Shown: piece after piece, positions 1 through 7,635 of the stretch
Layout of the letters: the number at the start of each line of letters is the position of its first letter
Numbering within the stretch: position 1 is the stretch's first letter
DNA from: Hyphomicrobiales bacterium
GTDB taxonomy: Bacteria > Pseudomonadota > Alphaproteobacteria > Rhizobiales > Aestuariivirgaceae
Assembly (NCBI GenBank): GCA_023266715.1
Contig: JAHFPK010000044.1
Coordinates: 1 to 14,238 of the forward strand
Reading direction: 5' to 3'
Length of the DNA stretch: 14,238 bases
Made by a program: the position numbers and the translations under genes
Notes under the pieces: generated by a model
The model's input: the letters and a program-made list of their open reading frames with translations, nothing else
The model's database searches: none
Told to the model about the DNA's origin: nothing

Positions 1-1753
1 TTTCCTCGCCATTGGCCTGCAGCCATTTTTCGGCGGCAAAGCGACCCTTATGCGCGTTGGCAAACACCAGTTCCCCGCTCGAATTACGAAACGCTGCATT
101 GGCCGCCGTTCGTTCGATCAGAATATCGGGGAAACTGCTGAACTGCGCCATGATGATTCCAGAAAACAACAGGGCGCAGCCGCCATATTTTGCCTGGCGG
201 CTGGACAGGCACAGAATTGCGGCACCTAGCGCCAGTATAATTGCGCTGGTCAGCGGCAGTTGAGGAATAACGCGTTGCGCACCTGGCAAAGCCGCTACTC
301 CATCAGAAATGGAAATCACCATTTCAAGCCCCTTGCCCAGTGCCGCAAGGGGCCAGGCTTCCAGCCCCAGGGGCATCAGTGCAACACTCAGAACGGCAAA
401 GGGCATCACGGCAAGGCTGACAACAGGAATGGCCAGGCCATTGGCCAGGACGCCATAGGGCGCAAGCCTGCCGAAATGATAGGCCGCAGGAATGGATGAA
501 AAACTGCCAGCCACCAGGGTCGTCAGAATTGAAGCCAGCGCGATATTGAAAATTCTGCGGGCGTAGAAAACCTTCCTGCTCTCGATCCGATAATCGCGCT
601 CTGGGTTCGGCCGGTTCCAATACTCAAAGAAGGCCGCAAGGCCCATGACCGCCATGAAAGACATCTGGAAGCTTGCCTGTATTGCTGACTCTGGCTGCAG
701 TATGAGGATCAACAAGGCAGCCAACGCCAAGTTTCGGAGAGATATGGCGGGCCTGTCCACTATGATCGCCAAGAACACCACGGCCAACATGATGTAGGAG
801 CGCTGGGTTGCCGCCCCGGATCCTGCCAACAGCATATAGGCAAAGCCAAAAATCAATGCGGCCCCTGCCGCCCACTTCTTAATGGGCCAGCGCTGGGCAA
901 TTGCGGGGAAAAGCGCCAGGAAAGCCCTGACAATCCAAAACACGCCGCCGGCAGCGAGAGACATGTGCAATCCGGAAATTGAAAGAATATGGGCAAGCCC
1001 TGATATCTGCAGGCTTTTATTTACGTCCTTGGGGATGGAGGCGCGCTCGCCGGTTATCATGGCTTCGGCGAAGGCAGCAATGGTGCCTTTCAGATGCTGG
1101 CGAATGCGGCTGCCAATTTCCTGCCGCAAGTCGGTCAAGAGACCGGAGAGCCAGAGGGTGGCGGATGTTGTGCTGCCAAGCACATCTATTTTTGAGGTAA
1201 TTCGGCCAGTGCCGCCAATGCCTTCAAAATATAATTGCCTGCCATAATCGAAACCGCCGGGCATGGCGGGCGAGGCAATCGGACTAAGCCTTGCCTTGAA
1301 GGCAATTCTGGCGCCAATTACCGGTTCACCATTCTTGATTGAATTCGACAGGCGTAAACGCCGCGGCAATTGGACCGTGGTCATACCTTCTATTTCATTG
1401 GGCTGGAGAATGATGGTGCTCCGCCTTTCCGAGGCGCGCTGCACATCCCGCACAATGCCGCTCACGATAATTTCATTTGTTGTTGCCTTCAGCAGCGGCG
1501 TTGCAATCATTTCGGAGCGGAATTTCGTCAAGACAAAGCCACTGACAAGAATTGCCAGAAGCAGCATTCCGTTGCGCGTATGCGCTTTCCAAAACAAAAT
1601 GACGGCCACAACCGTGAAAAAACCCGTCAGTACGATAGTCGGCTCCTGGGGGAGCGCAAAGTAGATCCAGATGCCGAATGCGAGCGCAACGGGAGCCCAG
1701 AGAACAGTGGCTCCGCGCTGTGCTTCCCACACTTCCTGCAGCTTGCCCGCCAC
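1..1753 (-). CDS. comEC: ComEC/Rec2-family DNA uptake channel, partial (C-terminus beyond window)
   Basis: Inner-membrane channel protein that in competent bacteria carries single-stranded DNA into the cytoplasm. I translated the minus strand from 1753 to base 1 and found an unbroken frame of 584 codons with no stop. An N-terminal hydrophobic part is followed by a DUF4131-like region with the family motif PGGFDYGRQLYFEGIGGTG near residue 165. The competence domain carries LSISGLHM near residue 257, TQRSYIM near 316 and DRPAISLRNLAL near 335, followed by several hydrophobic helices. The last residues in the window (FPDILIERTA, then GELVFANAHKGRFAAEKW) resemble the degenerate metallo-beta-lactamase-like tail of alphaproteobacterial ComEC. 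The start is GTG at 1753: it is the only start codon between an in-frame TAG at 1837-1835 and the conserved region, and AAGAGGGG lies about 7 bases upstream. The gene diverges from gltX. The family call is firm; actual competence is unknown, since the channel is often kept in species not known to be competent. Confidence 0.93.
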   Translation of the reverse strand, partial: MAGKLQEVWEAQRGATVLWAPVALAFGIWIYFALPQEPTIVLTGFFTVVAVILFWKAHTRNGMLLLAILVSGFVLTKFRSEMIATPLLKATTNEIIVSGIVRDVQRASERRSTIILQPNEIEGMTTVQLPRRLRLSNSIKNGEPVIGARIAFKARLSPIASPAMPGGFDYGRQLYFEGIGGTGRITSKIDVLGSTTSATLWLSGLLTDLRQEIGSRIRQHLKGTIAAFAEAMITGERASIPKDVNKSLQISGLAHILSISGLHMSLAAGGVFWIVRAFLALFPAIAQRWPIKKWAAGAALIFGFAYMLLAGSGAATQRSYIMLAVVFLAIIVDRPAISLRNLALAALLILILQPESAIQASFQMSFMAVMGLAAFFEYWNRPNPERDYRIESRKVFYARRIFNIALASILTTLVAGSFSSIPAAYHFGRLAPYGVLANGLAIPVVSLAVMPFAVLSVALMPLGLEAWPLAALGKGLEMVISISDGVAALPGAQRVIPQLPLTSAIILALGAAILCLSSRQAKYGGCALLFSGIIMAQFSSFPDILIERTAANAAFRNSSGELVFANAHKGRFAAEKWLQANGEE

Positions 1754-1854
1754 CCTTGCGCCCCTCTTACGCGCCCCAAGAGCTTGTGCTAATTGCCTTG
1801 TCCCAAGCCTTCGGGCACCATCCCCACCACCAGCCTACAAGGAAAACGGTGTTC

Positions 1855-3276
1855 ATGTCATCGCCCGTCGTTACACGCTTTGCCCCCTCGCCCACCGGCT
1901 ATCTGCATATCGGTGGCGCACGCACGGCCCTATTCAATTGGGCCTACGCCAAACATAACAATGGCAAGATGCTGTTGCGCATTGAGGACACGGACCGCGA
2001 GCGTTCAACCGATGCGGCAATCGACGCCATCATTTCTGGCATGACATGGCTGGGATTGACCTGGGACGGGGATGCGGTGTCCCAATACGCAAGAGCTTCC
2101 CGCCACCGTGAAGTGGCGGAACAGCTCATGGCCTTGGGCCACGCCTATCATTGTTATTGCAGCCCGCAAGAACTGGAGGCCATGCGGGCAAAAGCCGAGG
2201 CAGAGAAGCGCCCTATTCGCTATGATGGAACCTGGCGCGACAGGGACCCAAAGGATGCACCCGCAGGCGTAAAACCGGTCATTCGTTTCAAGTCGCCACA
2301 AGAAGGCGAAACGATCATCCAGGACAACGCCCAGGGCCGTGTGGTATTTGCCAACAGGGACTTGGATGATCTCATCATCCTGCGTTCCGATGGCAATCCC
2401 ACCTATAATCTATCCGTGGTGGTTGATGACCACGACATGGGTGTGACCCATATCATTCGCGGCGTCGATCATCTCACCAATGCGGCGCGGCAAACGCAAA
2501 TCTACCTCGCCATGGGATGGACCGTGCCAAACATGACCCATGTTCCACTCATTCACGGCCCGGATGGAGCGAAGCTCTCCAAGCGCCATGGAGCGTTGGG
2601 TGTTGAGGCTTACCGGGCCATGGGTTATCTGCCCGCGGCCTTGCGCAATTATCTCGCGCGGTTGGGGTGGAGCCATGGCGATGACGAAATTTTTTCCACG
2701 GCGCAACTGGTGGACTGGTTTGAACTCGGCAATATCGGAAAATCAGCGGCGCGATTTGATTTTGCCAAGCTTGAAAACCTCAATGGCCATTACATCCGCC
2801 ACATGGATGATGCCGAATTGCTCCGAGAGCTGATTGCTTTTCTTCCCCATACGGAAGGCGGCGCTGAACTGCTTGGCAAGCTGGATGACATCAAACATGC
2901 GCAACTAAAGAAGGCCATGGCTGGTCTTAAGGAACGGGCCAAGACTTTGGTTGAACTCAAGAATGGCGCGGCTTACCTGTTTGCCGCGCGCCCTCTCACA
3001 ATGGACGAAAAGGCCAGGCAGATTATCGCTGACGGCGGCAAGGCTGCCTTGCGGGAATTGTTGCCCGTTCTGGAGACTTGCAGTGAATGGTCAGCGCCCC
3101 TCATCGAAACCGCCGTCAAGGCCTATGCGGATCAGAAAGCCATAAAACTGGGCAAGTTGGCGCAACCTTTACGCGCGGCGCTCACCGGAACGTCAACCTC
3201 GCCTCCCATCTTCGATGTGCTGGAGGTTTTGGGCCGTGATGAATCCTTTGCACGAATTAAAGATCAGGCGATTTGA
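1855..3276 (+). CDS. gltX: Glutamyl-tRNA synthetase (GluRS)
   Basis: Cytosolic class I aminoacyl-tRNA synthetase that charges tRNA with glutamate using ATP. The 473-residue length is normal for bacterial GluRS. The class I signature reads PSPTGYLHIGGARTALF (HIGG at 18-21), and the KMSKS loop is KLSKRHGA starting at K240. The tRNA acceptor-binding region contains YHCYCSPQELEAMRAKAEAE. ATG 1855 is chosen because the protein then begins MSSPVVTRFAPSPTG, as in the family, with AAGGA about 11 bases upstream; the open frame further upstream is non-homologous. The zinc knuckle found in Escherichia coli GluRS is incomplete here: C100 and C102 are present, but the third cysteine position is W127 in RYDGTW. 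A non-discriminating role, also charging tRNA-Gln, is common in alphaproteobacteria and cannot be settled from this gene alone. gltA follows after about 50 bases, so co-transcription is possible. Confidence 0.97.
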   Translation: MSSPVVTRFAPSPTGYLHIGGARTALFNWAYAKHNNGKMLLRIEDTDRERSTDAAIDAIISGMTWLGLTWDGDAVSQYARASRHREVAEQLMALGHAYHCYCSPQELEAMRAKAEAEKRPIRYDGTWRDRDPKDAPAGVKPVIRFKSPQEGETIIQDNAQGRVVFANRDLDDLIILRSDGNPTYNLSVVVDDHDMGVTHIIRGVDHLTNAARQTQIYLAMGWTVPNMTHVPLIHGPDGAKLSKRHGALGVEAYRAMGYLPAALRNYLARLGWSHGDDEIFSTAQLVDWFELGNIGKSAARFDFAKLENLNGHYIRHMDDAELLRELIAFLPHTEGGAELLGKLDDIKHAQLKKAMAGLKERAKTLVELKNGAAYLFAARPLTMDEKARQIIADGGKAALRELLPVLETCSEWSAPLIETAVKAYADQKAIKLGKLAQPLRAALTGTSTSPPIFDVLEVLGRDESFARIKDQAI

Positions 3277-3301
3277 CCTTCTTGCTGCGCTGCAATAAGC
3301 T
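3273..3301 (+). promoter_or_regulatory. Candidate sigma-70-type promoter for gltA
   Basis: TTGACC at 3273-3278 overlaps the gltX stop codon. It is separated by 17 bases from TAAGCT at 3296-3301. The -35 box is close to consensus and the -10 box weak. No hairpin terminator is visible in the gltX-gltA gap, so gltA may also receive gltX transcripts. This is motif matching by eye only. Confidence 0.3.
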
Positions 3302-3328
3302 CATATCATACAAATTAAGAGGTCCTTG

Positions 3329-4630
3329 ATGACTGACGCAGCAAATTCGGCGAAGCTTTCCTATCAGGGGAAAACCTTTGATTTGCCGGTGAAAAAGGGC
3401 ACGCTTGGGCCCGATGTGATCGACATCAGCAAGCTCTACGGGGACGGCAAAGTCTTCACCTTCGATCCCGGTTTCACCTCAACGGCGGCCTGCGAATCCA
3501 AAATAACCTATATTGACGGCGATGCGGGTGTTCTGCTGCACCGTGGCTATCCTATTGACCAGCTTGCCGAGAATGGCGACTTTATCGAGACCTGCTATCT
3601 GCTCTACTACGGCGAACTGCCGAACCAGGCGCAGCGCCGCTCATTCGAGCATGCCATCACCCATCACACGATGATCCACGAGCAGATGGCCCGCTTCTAC
3701 CAAGGCTTCCGGCGCGACGCGCACCCCATGGCAGTCATGGTCGCCGTGGTCGGCGCCATGTCGGCGTTCTACCATGACTCAACGGATATCAATGATCCGC
3801 GCCAGCGCGAAATCGCTTCCCACCGGATGATTGCCAAGCTGCCGACGATCGCGGCCATGGCCTACAAGTATCACATCGGCCAGCCCTTCGTTTATCCACG
3901 CAATGATCTGAGCTACGCCGCCAATTTCCTGCACATGTGCTTTGCGGTGCCTTGCGAGGAGTACAAGGTGAACCCCATCCTGGCGCGGGCCATGGACCGC
4001 ATTTTCATCCTGCATGCGGATCATGAACAGAATGCCTCGACCTCAACAGTGCGGCTCGCGGGATCCTCGGGCGCCAATCCCTTCGCCTGCATTGCAGCTG
4101 GCATCGCCTGCCTTTGGGGGCCGGCCCATGGCGGGGCCAATGAGGCTGCCCTTAATATGCTGGGCGAAATCGGCACTGTCGACAAAATTCCGGTCTTTAT
4201 CGAAAAGGTGAAAGACAAGAATTCGCACATGCGGCTGATGGGTTTTGGGCACCGGGTGTATAAAAACTATGATCCGCGCGCCAAAATCATGCAGCAGACG
4301 GCCCATGAGGTTTTGACCGAGCTTGGCATCAAGGATGATCCGCTTCTTGATGTGGCGCGGGAACTGGAGCGCGTTGCCCTGAACGACAAGTATTTCACTG
4401 ACCGCAAGCTCTATCCCAATGTGGATTTCTATTCCGGCATCATCCTGCGCGCTTTGGGCTTCCCCACATCCATGTTCACTGTGCTCTTTGCGCTGGCCCG
4501 CACCGTGGGCTGGATTTCCCAGTGGAAGGAAATGATCGAAGACCCAAGCCAGCGTATTGGCAGGCCGCGCCAGCTTTATGACGGCCCCCTGAAGCGCGAC
4601 TACATTCCGATCAGCAAGCGCGGGAAGTAA
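3329..4630 (+). CDS. gltA: Type II (hexameric-type) citrate synthase
   Basis: Condenses oxaloacetate and acetyl-CoA to citrate, the entry step of the TCA cycle, in the cytosol. The 433-residue length fits Gram-negative type II enzymes. The active-site residues are all present: H267 in GPAHGGAN, H308 in MGFGHRVYKNYDPR and D366 in YPNVDFYSG, matching E. coli H264, H305 and D362. The LHADHEQNAST segment is also intact. ATG 3329 is preferred over the TTG at 3326 because AAGAGG lies 6 bases before it. The N-terminal extension (residues 1 to about 45, before the FDPGF segment) is of the kind linked to NADH regulation in this class. The gene runs tail to tail into fabZ with 7 bases between stop codons, leaving no room for a terminator. 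In typical alphaproteobacterial order its convergent neighbour would be lpxB. Confidence 0.98.
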   Translation: MTDAANSAKLSYQGKTFDLPVKKGTLGPDVIDISKLYGDGKVFTFDPGFTSTAACESKITYIDGDAGVLLHRGYPIDQLAENGDFIETCYLLYYGELPNQAQRRSFEHAITHHTMIHEQMARFYQGFRRDAHPMAVMVAVVGAMSAFYHDSTDINDPRQREIASHRMIAKLPTIAAMAYKYHIGQPFVYPRNDLSYAANFLHMCFAVPCEEYKVNPILARAMDRIFILHADHEQNASTSTVRLAGSSGANPFACIAAGIACLWGPAHGGANEAALNMLGEIGTVDKIPVFIEKVKDKNSHMRLMGFGHRVYKNYDPRAKIMQQTAHEVLTELGIKDDPLLDVARELERVALNDKYFTDRKLYPNVDFYSGIILRALGFPTSMFTVLFALARTVGWISQWKEMIEDPSQRIGRPRQLYDGPLKRDYIPISKRGK

Positions 4631-4637
4631 ATAGGGC

Positions 4638-5108
4638 TCAGCGCTCATTCATCAGCATTGCGCCGATCTCCGCTTCGGCGACTTTCTTGCCATCAACGTG
4701 AGCTTCGGCCCAGTATTTCCACACCGGAGCCCGTTTGTTGGAAAGCTTGACGTGGAAGTGCACGACGTCACCTGGAAGCACGGGTTTTCTGAAGCGCGCC
4801 TTGTCTATCGACATGAAAAACACCAGCTTGCCCGCATGCTCATCGCCCAGATGATTTAGCACCAGGGCGCCTGCGGCCTGGGCCATGGCTTCAACCAGCA
4901 AGACGCCCGGCATCACCGGCTTGCCGGGAAAATGGCCCTGAAAGAATGGCTCATTGATGGTGACATTCTTGATGGCGGTGCCGGATTCCTCGCCATCCAT
5001 ATCAATCATCTTGTCAATGAGGAGAAATGGATAGCGGTGTGGCAGCAACTTCATGATGCGGGCGATATCGGCGCTCATCAGGGTTTTTGCCGGGGTTTCT
5101 TCAGTCAT
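4638..5108 (-). CDS. fabZ: 3-hydroxyacyl-[acyl-carrier-protein] dehydratase FabZ
   Basis: Dehydrates (3R)-3-hydroxyacyl-ACP to trans-2-enoyl-ACP in type II fatty-acid elongation. The protein is 156 residues, the normal size, with a hot-dog fold. The family start LLPHRYPFLLIDK lies at 21-33. The catalytic pair is H59 in FFQGHFPGKPVMPG and E73 in LLVEAMAQAAG. FabZ rather than FabA is indicated by the HRYPFLLID opening and the glutamate in the EAMAQ helix. Start ATG 5108 has only a weak GGGA-like ribosome site, about 10 bases upstream. It is the last gene of the minus-strand block. In related genomes fabZ is sandwiched between lpxD and lpxA because it shares its 3-hydroxyacyl-ACP substrate with lipid A synthesis. 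Here neither neighbour is present, while fabZ itself is intact, as expected of a gene needed for all phospholipid acyl chains. Confidence 0.97.
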   Translation of the reverse strand: MTEETPAKTLMSADIARIMKLLPHRYPFLLIDKMIDMDGEESGTAIKNVTINEPFFQGHFPGKPVMPGVLLVEAMAQAAGALVLNHLGDEHAGKLVFFMSIDKARFRKPVLPGDVVHFHVKLSNKRAPVWKYWAEAHVDGKKVAEAEIGAMLMNER

Positions 5109-5126
5109 GTTGCCATTCCCATAAGG

Positions 5127-5153
5127 ATCGGACGGCCTTGGGAGCCGTCCGAT
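5127..5153 (-). promoter_or_regulatory. Perfect 10-bp hairpin between bamA and fabZ
   Basis: ATCGGACGGC at 5127-5136 is the exact reverse complement of GCCGTCCGAT at 5144-5153, with a 7-base loop. On the minus strand it lies between the bamA stop (5181) and the fabZ start (5108) and is followed by CCTTATGGG, not a U tract, so it is not a standard intrinsic terminator. On the plus strand it is followed by TGACTTT, also weak. It could be an RNA-processing or stability element that tunes fabZ relative to bamA, or could stop antisense read-through from gltA. The fold is certain as sequence; the role is inferred. Confidence 0.6.
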
Positions 5154-5180
5154 TGACTTTAGCAGCGCAATTCCAAAGGT

Positions 5181-7541
5181 CTAGAAGCGTGTTCCAATGG
5201 AGAAACGGAACCATTCCTCATCATCATACTTTGCCTTCAATACGGGATAGGCCAGTTCGAAGCGCAAGGGGCCAAAGGGCGACTGCCAGATGAGACCAGC
5301 ACCGACGGAGGCGCGGAAATCCATGGTGTCAAATACAGTACAATCGTGGCTGCCAGAACAATCGCCAGTGCCGCTGGCAATGCTATCTTCTGGCGTACCA
5401 AATACCGTACCGAAGTCACTAAACGCGGCTCCCTCAATGCCCCAGGCTTCCGGCATGCCGACGGGGAAGGTCAATTCGGCAGTGCCTATGGCATAGCTCT
5501 GGGCGCCAATAGCATCGGTATCGCCGTCGTTGCCAACTTGCCTTGGCCCTACGCCCGATTGGGCAAAGCCGCGAAATGTATCAGCACCCTTGAAGAAGCG
5601 ATCCTGAAGCGGAACATCAGTGCCATTGAAGGCTTCAATGTGGCCCGCGTTGCCTTCAAGTTTCAGGACAATCGATTCCTCATAGAGTGGAATGAAATAC
5701 CAGCCATGGGCCTCAAGGCGGCCAAAATAGGCATCACCGCCAAGACCCGCGATTTCGGACTCAAGCTGGCCCCTGAACCCCAGTGTTGGACGGGTCGGGT
5801 TATCGAGATCATCCCAGGTATAGGAAGCACCAACTGATGATTTCAAGCTCGAGCCTTCCTGCGCAATGATCGCAGGCGAAGAACTAGATTTATCAATGCC
5901 GCCAACGTCACGATAGGCCAGTGTATATTTCAGGCCGATCGTGGAAAATTCATCGAGCTTGAACCCAGTGCGCAAAGCACCACCGATATTGCTGGACTCA
6001 TAGTCAGACGTTGACGTGCTCTGTGTTTTCGTTGCAAAGAGATCAATACCGGCTGAAATCGGCATGCCCATGAAATAGGGTTCGGTGAAACTGAAATCGA
6101 CCTGCTGCCGCTTGAAGCTCAAGGTCGTATTCAGTTTCACATACTGTCCTCTGCCCAACAGGTTGCGCTCGGTCAATTCAACTGATCCGACGACCTGTTC
6201 GGTTGAAGAGTAGCCAACCGAGAAGCTGATCTTTCCGGTGGACTTTTCAGTGACAAGTACGATGAGATTGATTTTATCGGGGGCGGAGCCCTCTTCTTCC
6301 TGAAACTCTATTTTCTCAAAGAAATCGAGAGCTGTCAGGCGGCGGCGCGCGCGCTCGATAAGGGTCCGGTTGAATGCATCCCCTTCATATATGAGCAATT
6401 CGCGGCGGATAACTTCATCGAGCGTGCGTGTATTGCCTTCAATGATAATCTGCTCAACATAGGCACGGCGGCCCTCAACGATGTTGTAGCTGATATTCAG
6501 GGTGCCCTGACCGACATTGCGATCCACCTTGGGTTCAACCTTGGCAAAGACAAATCCTTGCCTGCTGGCTTCAAGCGTCAGGTTCTCAGCGGTCCTCTCA
6601 ACCTTGGTCGCATTGTAATCGTCGCCAACACTGGTTTTGATAACTTCTTTCAGTTTTTCCGGATCCAAATTGGTATTGCCGATGTTTACCGCAACATCCG
6701 CTATTTTGTAGTGTGGGCCTTCCTCAACTGTGAAGGCAATTTCGAAATAGTCACCGTTTGGCGAAAGTTGCGCCTCAGCAGAAATTATATTGAAATCCGC
6801 AAAGCCATGTCTCAGGTAATGACGGCGCAGAAGTTCCTTGTCATATTCCAGACGGTCCGGATCGTAGGTGTCGTTCCTTTGGAAAAAATTCCACCAGCTG
6901 TGTTCCTCTGTGCCAATGATGGAACGCAAGGCACTGTCGCTAAAGGCTTCGTTGCCCGTGAAACTAATGGTTTTGACCGTGGTTTCGGAACCTTCGGTTA
7001 TTTCAAAAACCAGATTAACACGATTTTCAGGCAGGCGAATGAGCTTTGGGGCCACGCGCACATTGTAATAGCCGGTTTTTTGATAAAGCGCCAACACACG
7101 CTGAGTATCGCTTTGCACGCGCGCCTTGGTGAAAATCATCCGTTCACGGACTTCCACTTCCTTGGCCAGCGCCGCGTCATCAATCTTGCTGTTGCCTTCG
7201 AAATTGACCTGATTGATCAGTGGGTTCTCTTGCAGTTTGATGACCAAGGTGCTGCCACGCTGGAACATTTGAACATCAGAGAAAAGTCCGGTCTGAAACA
7301 GGACCTTGATTGACTCGTCAATTTTCTCCGGATCGAATTCATCACCCCGTGAAAACTGCAAATAGGAAAATACAGTTTCCGCCTCAACCCGCTGATTGCC
7401 TTGAATGGTGATCTGAGCGATGGTTTCGGCATAGGCCTGCGATGTCCAACTGCTCGGCGATGCCACTGGCACAACGCAGGACAGGACGAGGGTCAACACT
7501 GTCACACAGAGAAATTTAATACGCATCAAATTAAAGACCAT
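5181..7541 (-). CDS. bamA: Outer-membrane protein assembly factor BamA
   Basis: Omp85-family core of the BAM complex, which folds and inserts beta-barrel proteins into the outer membrane. The 786-residue length is typical. A signal peptide (MRIKFLCVTVLTLVL) ends near AQAYA/ET, with cleavage after about residue 38. Five POTRA repeats span roughly 40-430, recognisable by repeated blocks such as ITIQGNQRVEAETV, VNFEGNSKIDD, ISFTGNEAFSD and IIIEGNTRTLDEVI. The barrel follows, with the loop-6 motif FRGF and a C-terminal strand ending in FRFSIGTRF, a terminal phenylalanine as in BAM substrates. C728 and C734 lie close together in a late loop and could form a disulfide. ATG 7541 is the longest start, since an in-frame stop lies just upstream. 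ATG 7526 (MRIKF) gives a more usual signal peptide; neither has a clear Shine-Dalgarno site. Neighbours are rseP upstream and fabZ downstream, with lpxD absent. Confidence 0.97.
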   Translation of the reverse strand: MVFNLMRIKFLCVTVLTLVLSCVVPVASPSSWTSQAYAETIAQITIQGNQRVEAETVFSYLQFSRGDEFDPEKIDESIKVLFQTGLFSDVQMFQRGSTLVIKLQENPLINQVNFEGNSKIDDAALAKEVEVRERMIFTKARVQSDTQRVLALYQKTGYYNVRVAPKLIRLPENRVNLVFEITEGSETTVKTISFTGNEAFSDSALRSIIGTEEHSWWNFFQRNDTYDPDRLEYDKELLRRHYLRHGFADFNIISAEAQLSPNGDYFEIAFTVEEGPHYKIADVAVNIGNTNLDPEKLKEVIKTSVGDDYNATKVERTAENLTLEASRQGFVFAKVEPKVDRNVGQGTLNISYNIVEGRRAYVEQIIIEGNTRTLDEVIRRELLIYEGDAFNRTLIERARRRLTALDFFEKIEFQEEEGSAPDKINLIVLVTEKSTGKISFSVGYSSTEQVVGSVELTERNLLGRGQYVKLNTTLSFKRQQVDFSFTEPYFMGMPISAGIDLFATKTQSTSTSDYESSNIGGALRTGFKLDEFSTIGLKYTLAYRDVGGIDKSSSSPAIIAQEGSSLKSSVGASYTWDDLDNPTRPTLGFRGQLESEIAGLGGDAYFGRLEAHGWYFIPLYEESIVLKLEGNAGHIEAFNGTDVPLQDRFFKGADTFRGFAQSGVGPRQVGNDGDTDAIGAQSYAIGTAELTFPVGMPEAWGIEGAAFSDFGTVFGTPEDSIASGTGDCSGSHDCTVFDTMDFRASVGAGLIWQSPFGPLRFELAYPVLKAKYDDEEWFRFSIGTRF

Positions 7542-7588
7542 TCTTCACTAGATTTAACCGTCCCGCAAATCACCAACACCCGCTGCGT

Positions 7589-7616
7589 GTTTTAACGTCT
7601 TTCAACTGCTTTGCAA
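7589..7616 (-). promoter_or_regulatory. Candidate promoter for bamA
   Basis: On the minus strand TTGCAA (7616-7611) is separated by 16 bases from TAAAAC (7594-7589), inside the 94-base gap between rseP and bamA. Each box matches the sigma-70 consensus at 4 of 6 positions. A start near 7582 would give a leader of about 40 bases. bamA may be transcribed both from here and by read-through from rseP. Identified by eye only. Confidence 0.3.
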
Positions 7617-7635
7617 ATAAAAGATAGTCCTAATT

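Noticed and set aside
882..1664. Plus-strand open frames in the first 1.7 kb
   Set aside because: The minus strand there encodes an unbroken ComEC with all family motifs, so these frames are shadows.
1678..1854. N-terminal extension of the gltX frame by 59 codons
   Set aside because: The extra residues are unlike any GluRS and overlap the divergent comEC start; the family N-terminus begins at ATG 1855.
4043..4648. Minus-strand open frame of 201 codons across the end of gltA and into fabZ
   Set aside because: It is antisense to conserved citrate synthase active-site sequence and low-complexity in character with no family resemblance.
5127..5153. Hairpin after bamA as a standard intrinsic terminator
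   Set aside because: No U tract follows on the minus strand; kept only as a structured element of unknown role.
6558..7313. Long plus-strand open frame of 251 codons inside bamA
   Set aside because: It lies wholly antisense to well-conserved POTRA coding sequence, shows no recognisable domain, and has no convincing ribosome site. It is a by-product of bamA codon usage.
7470..7490. Cysteine in the BamA signal peptide (VLSC) as a possible lipoprotein signal
   Set aside because: The leucine just before the serine does not fit a good lipobox, an ordinary AYA/E cleavage site follows, and BamA is a barrel protein, not a lipoprotein.
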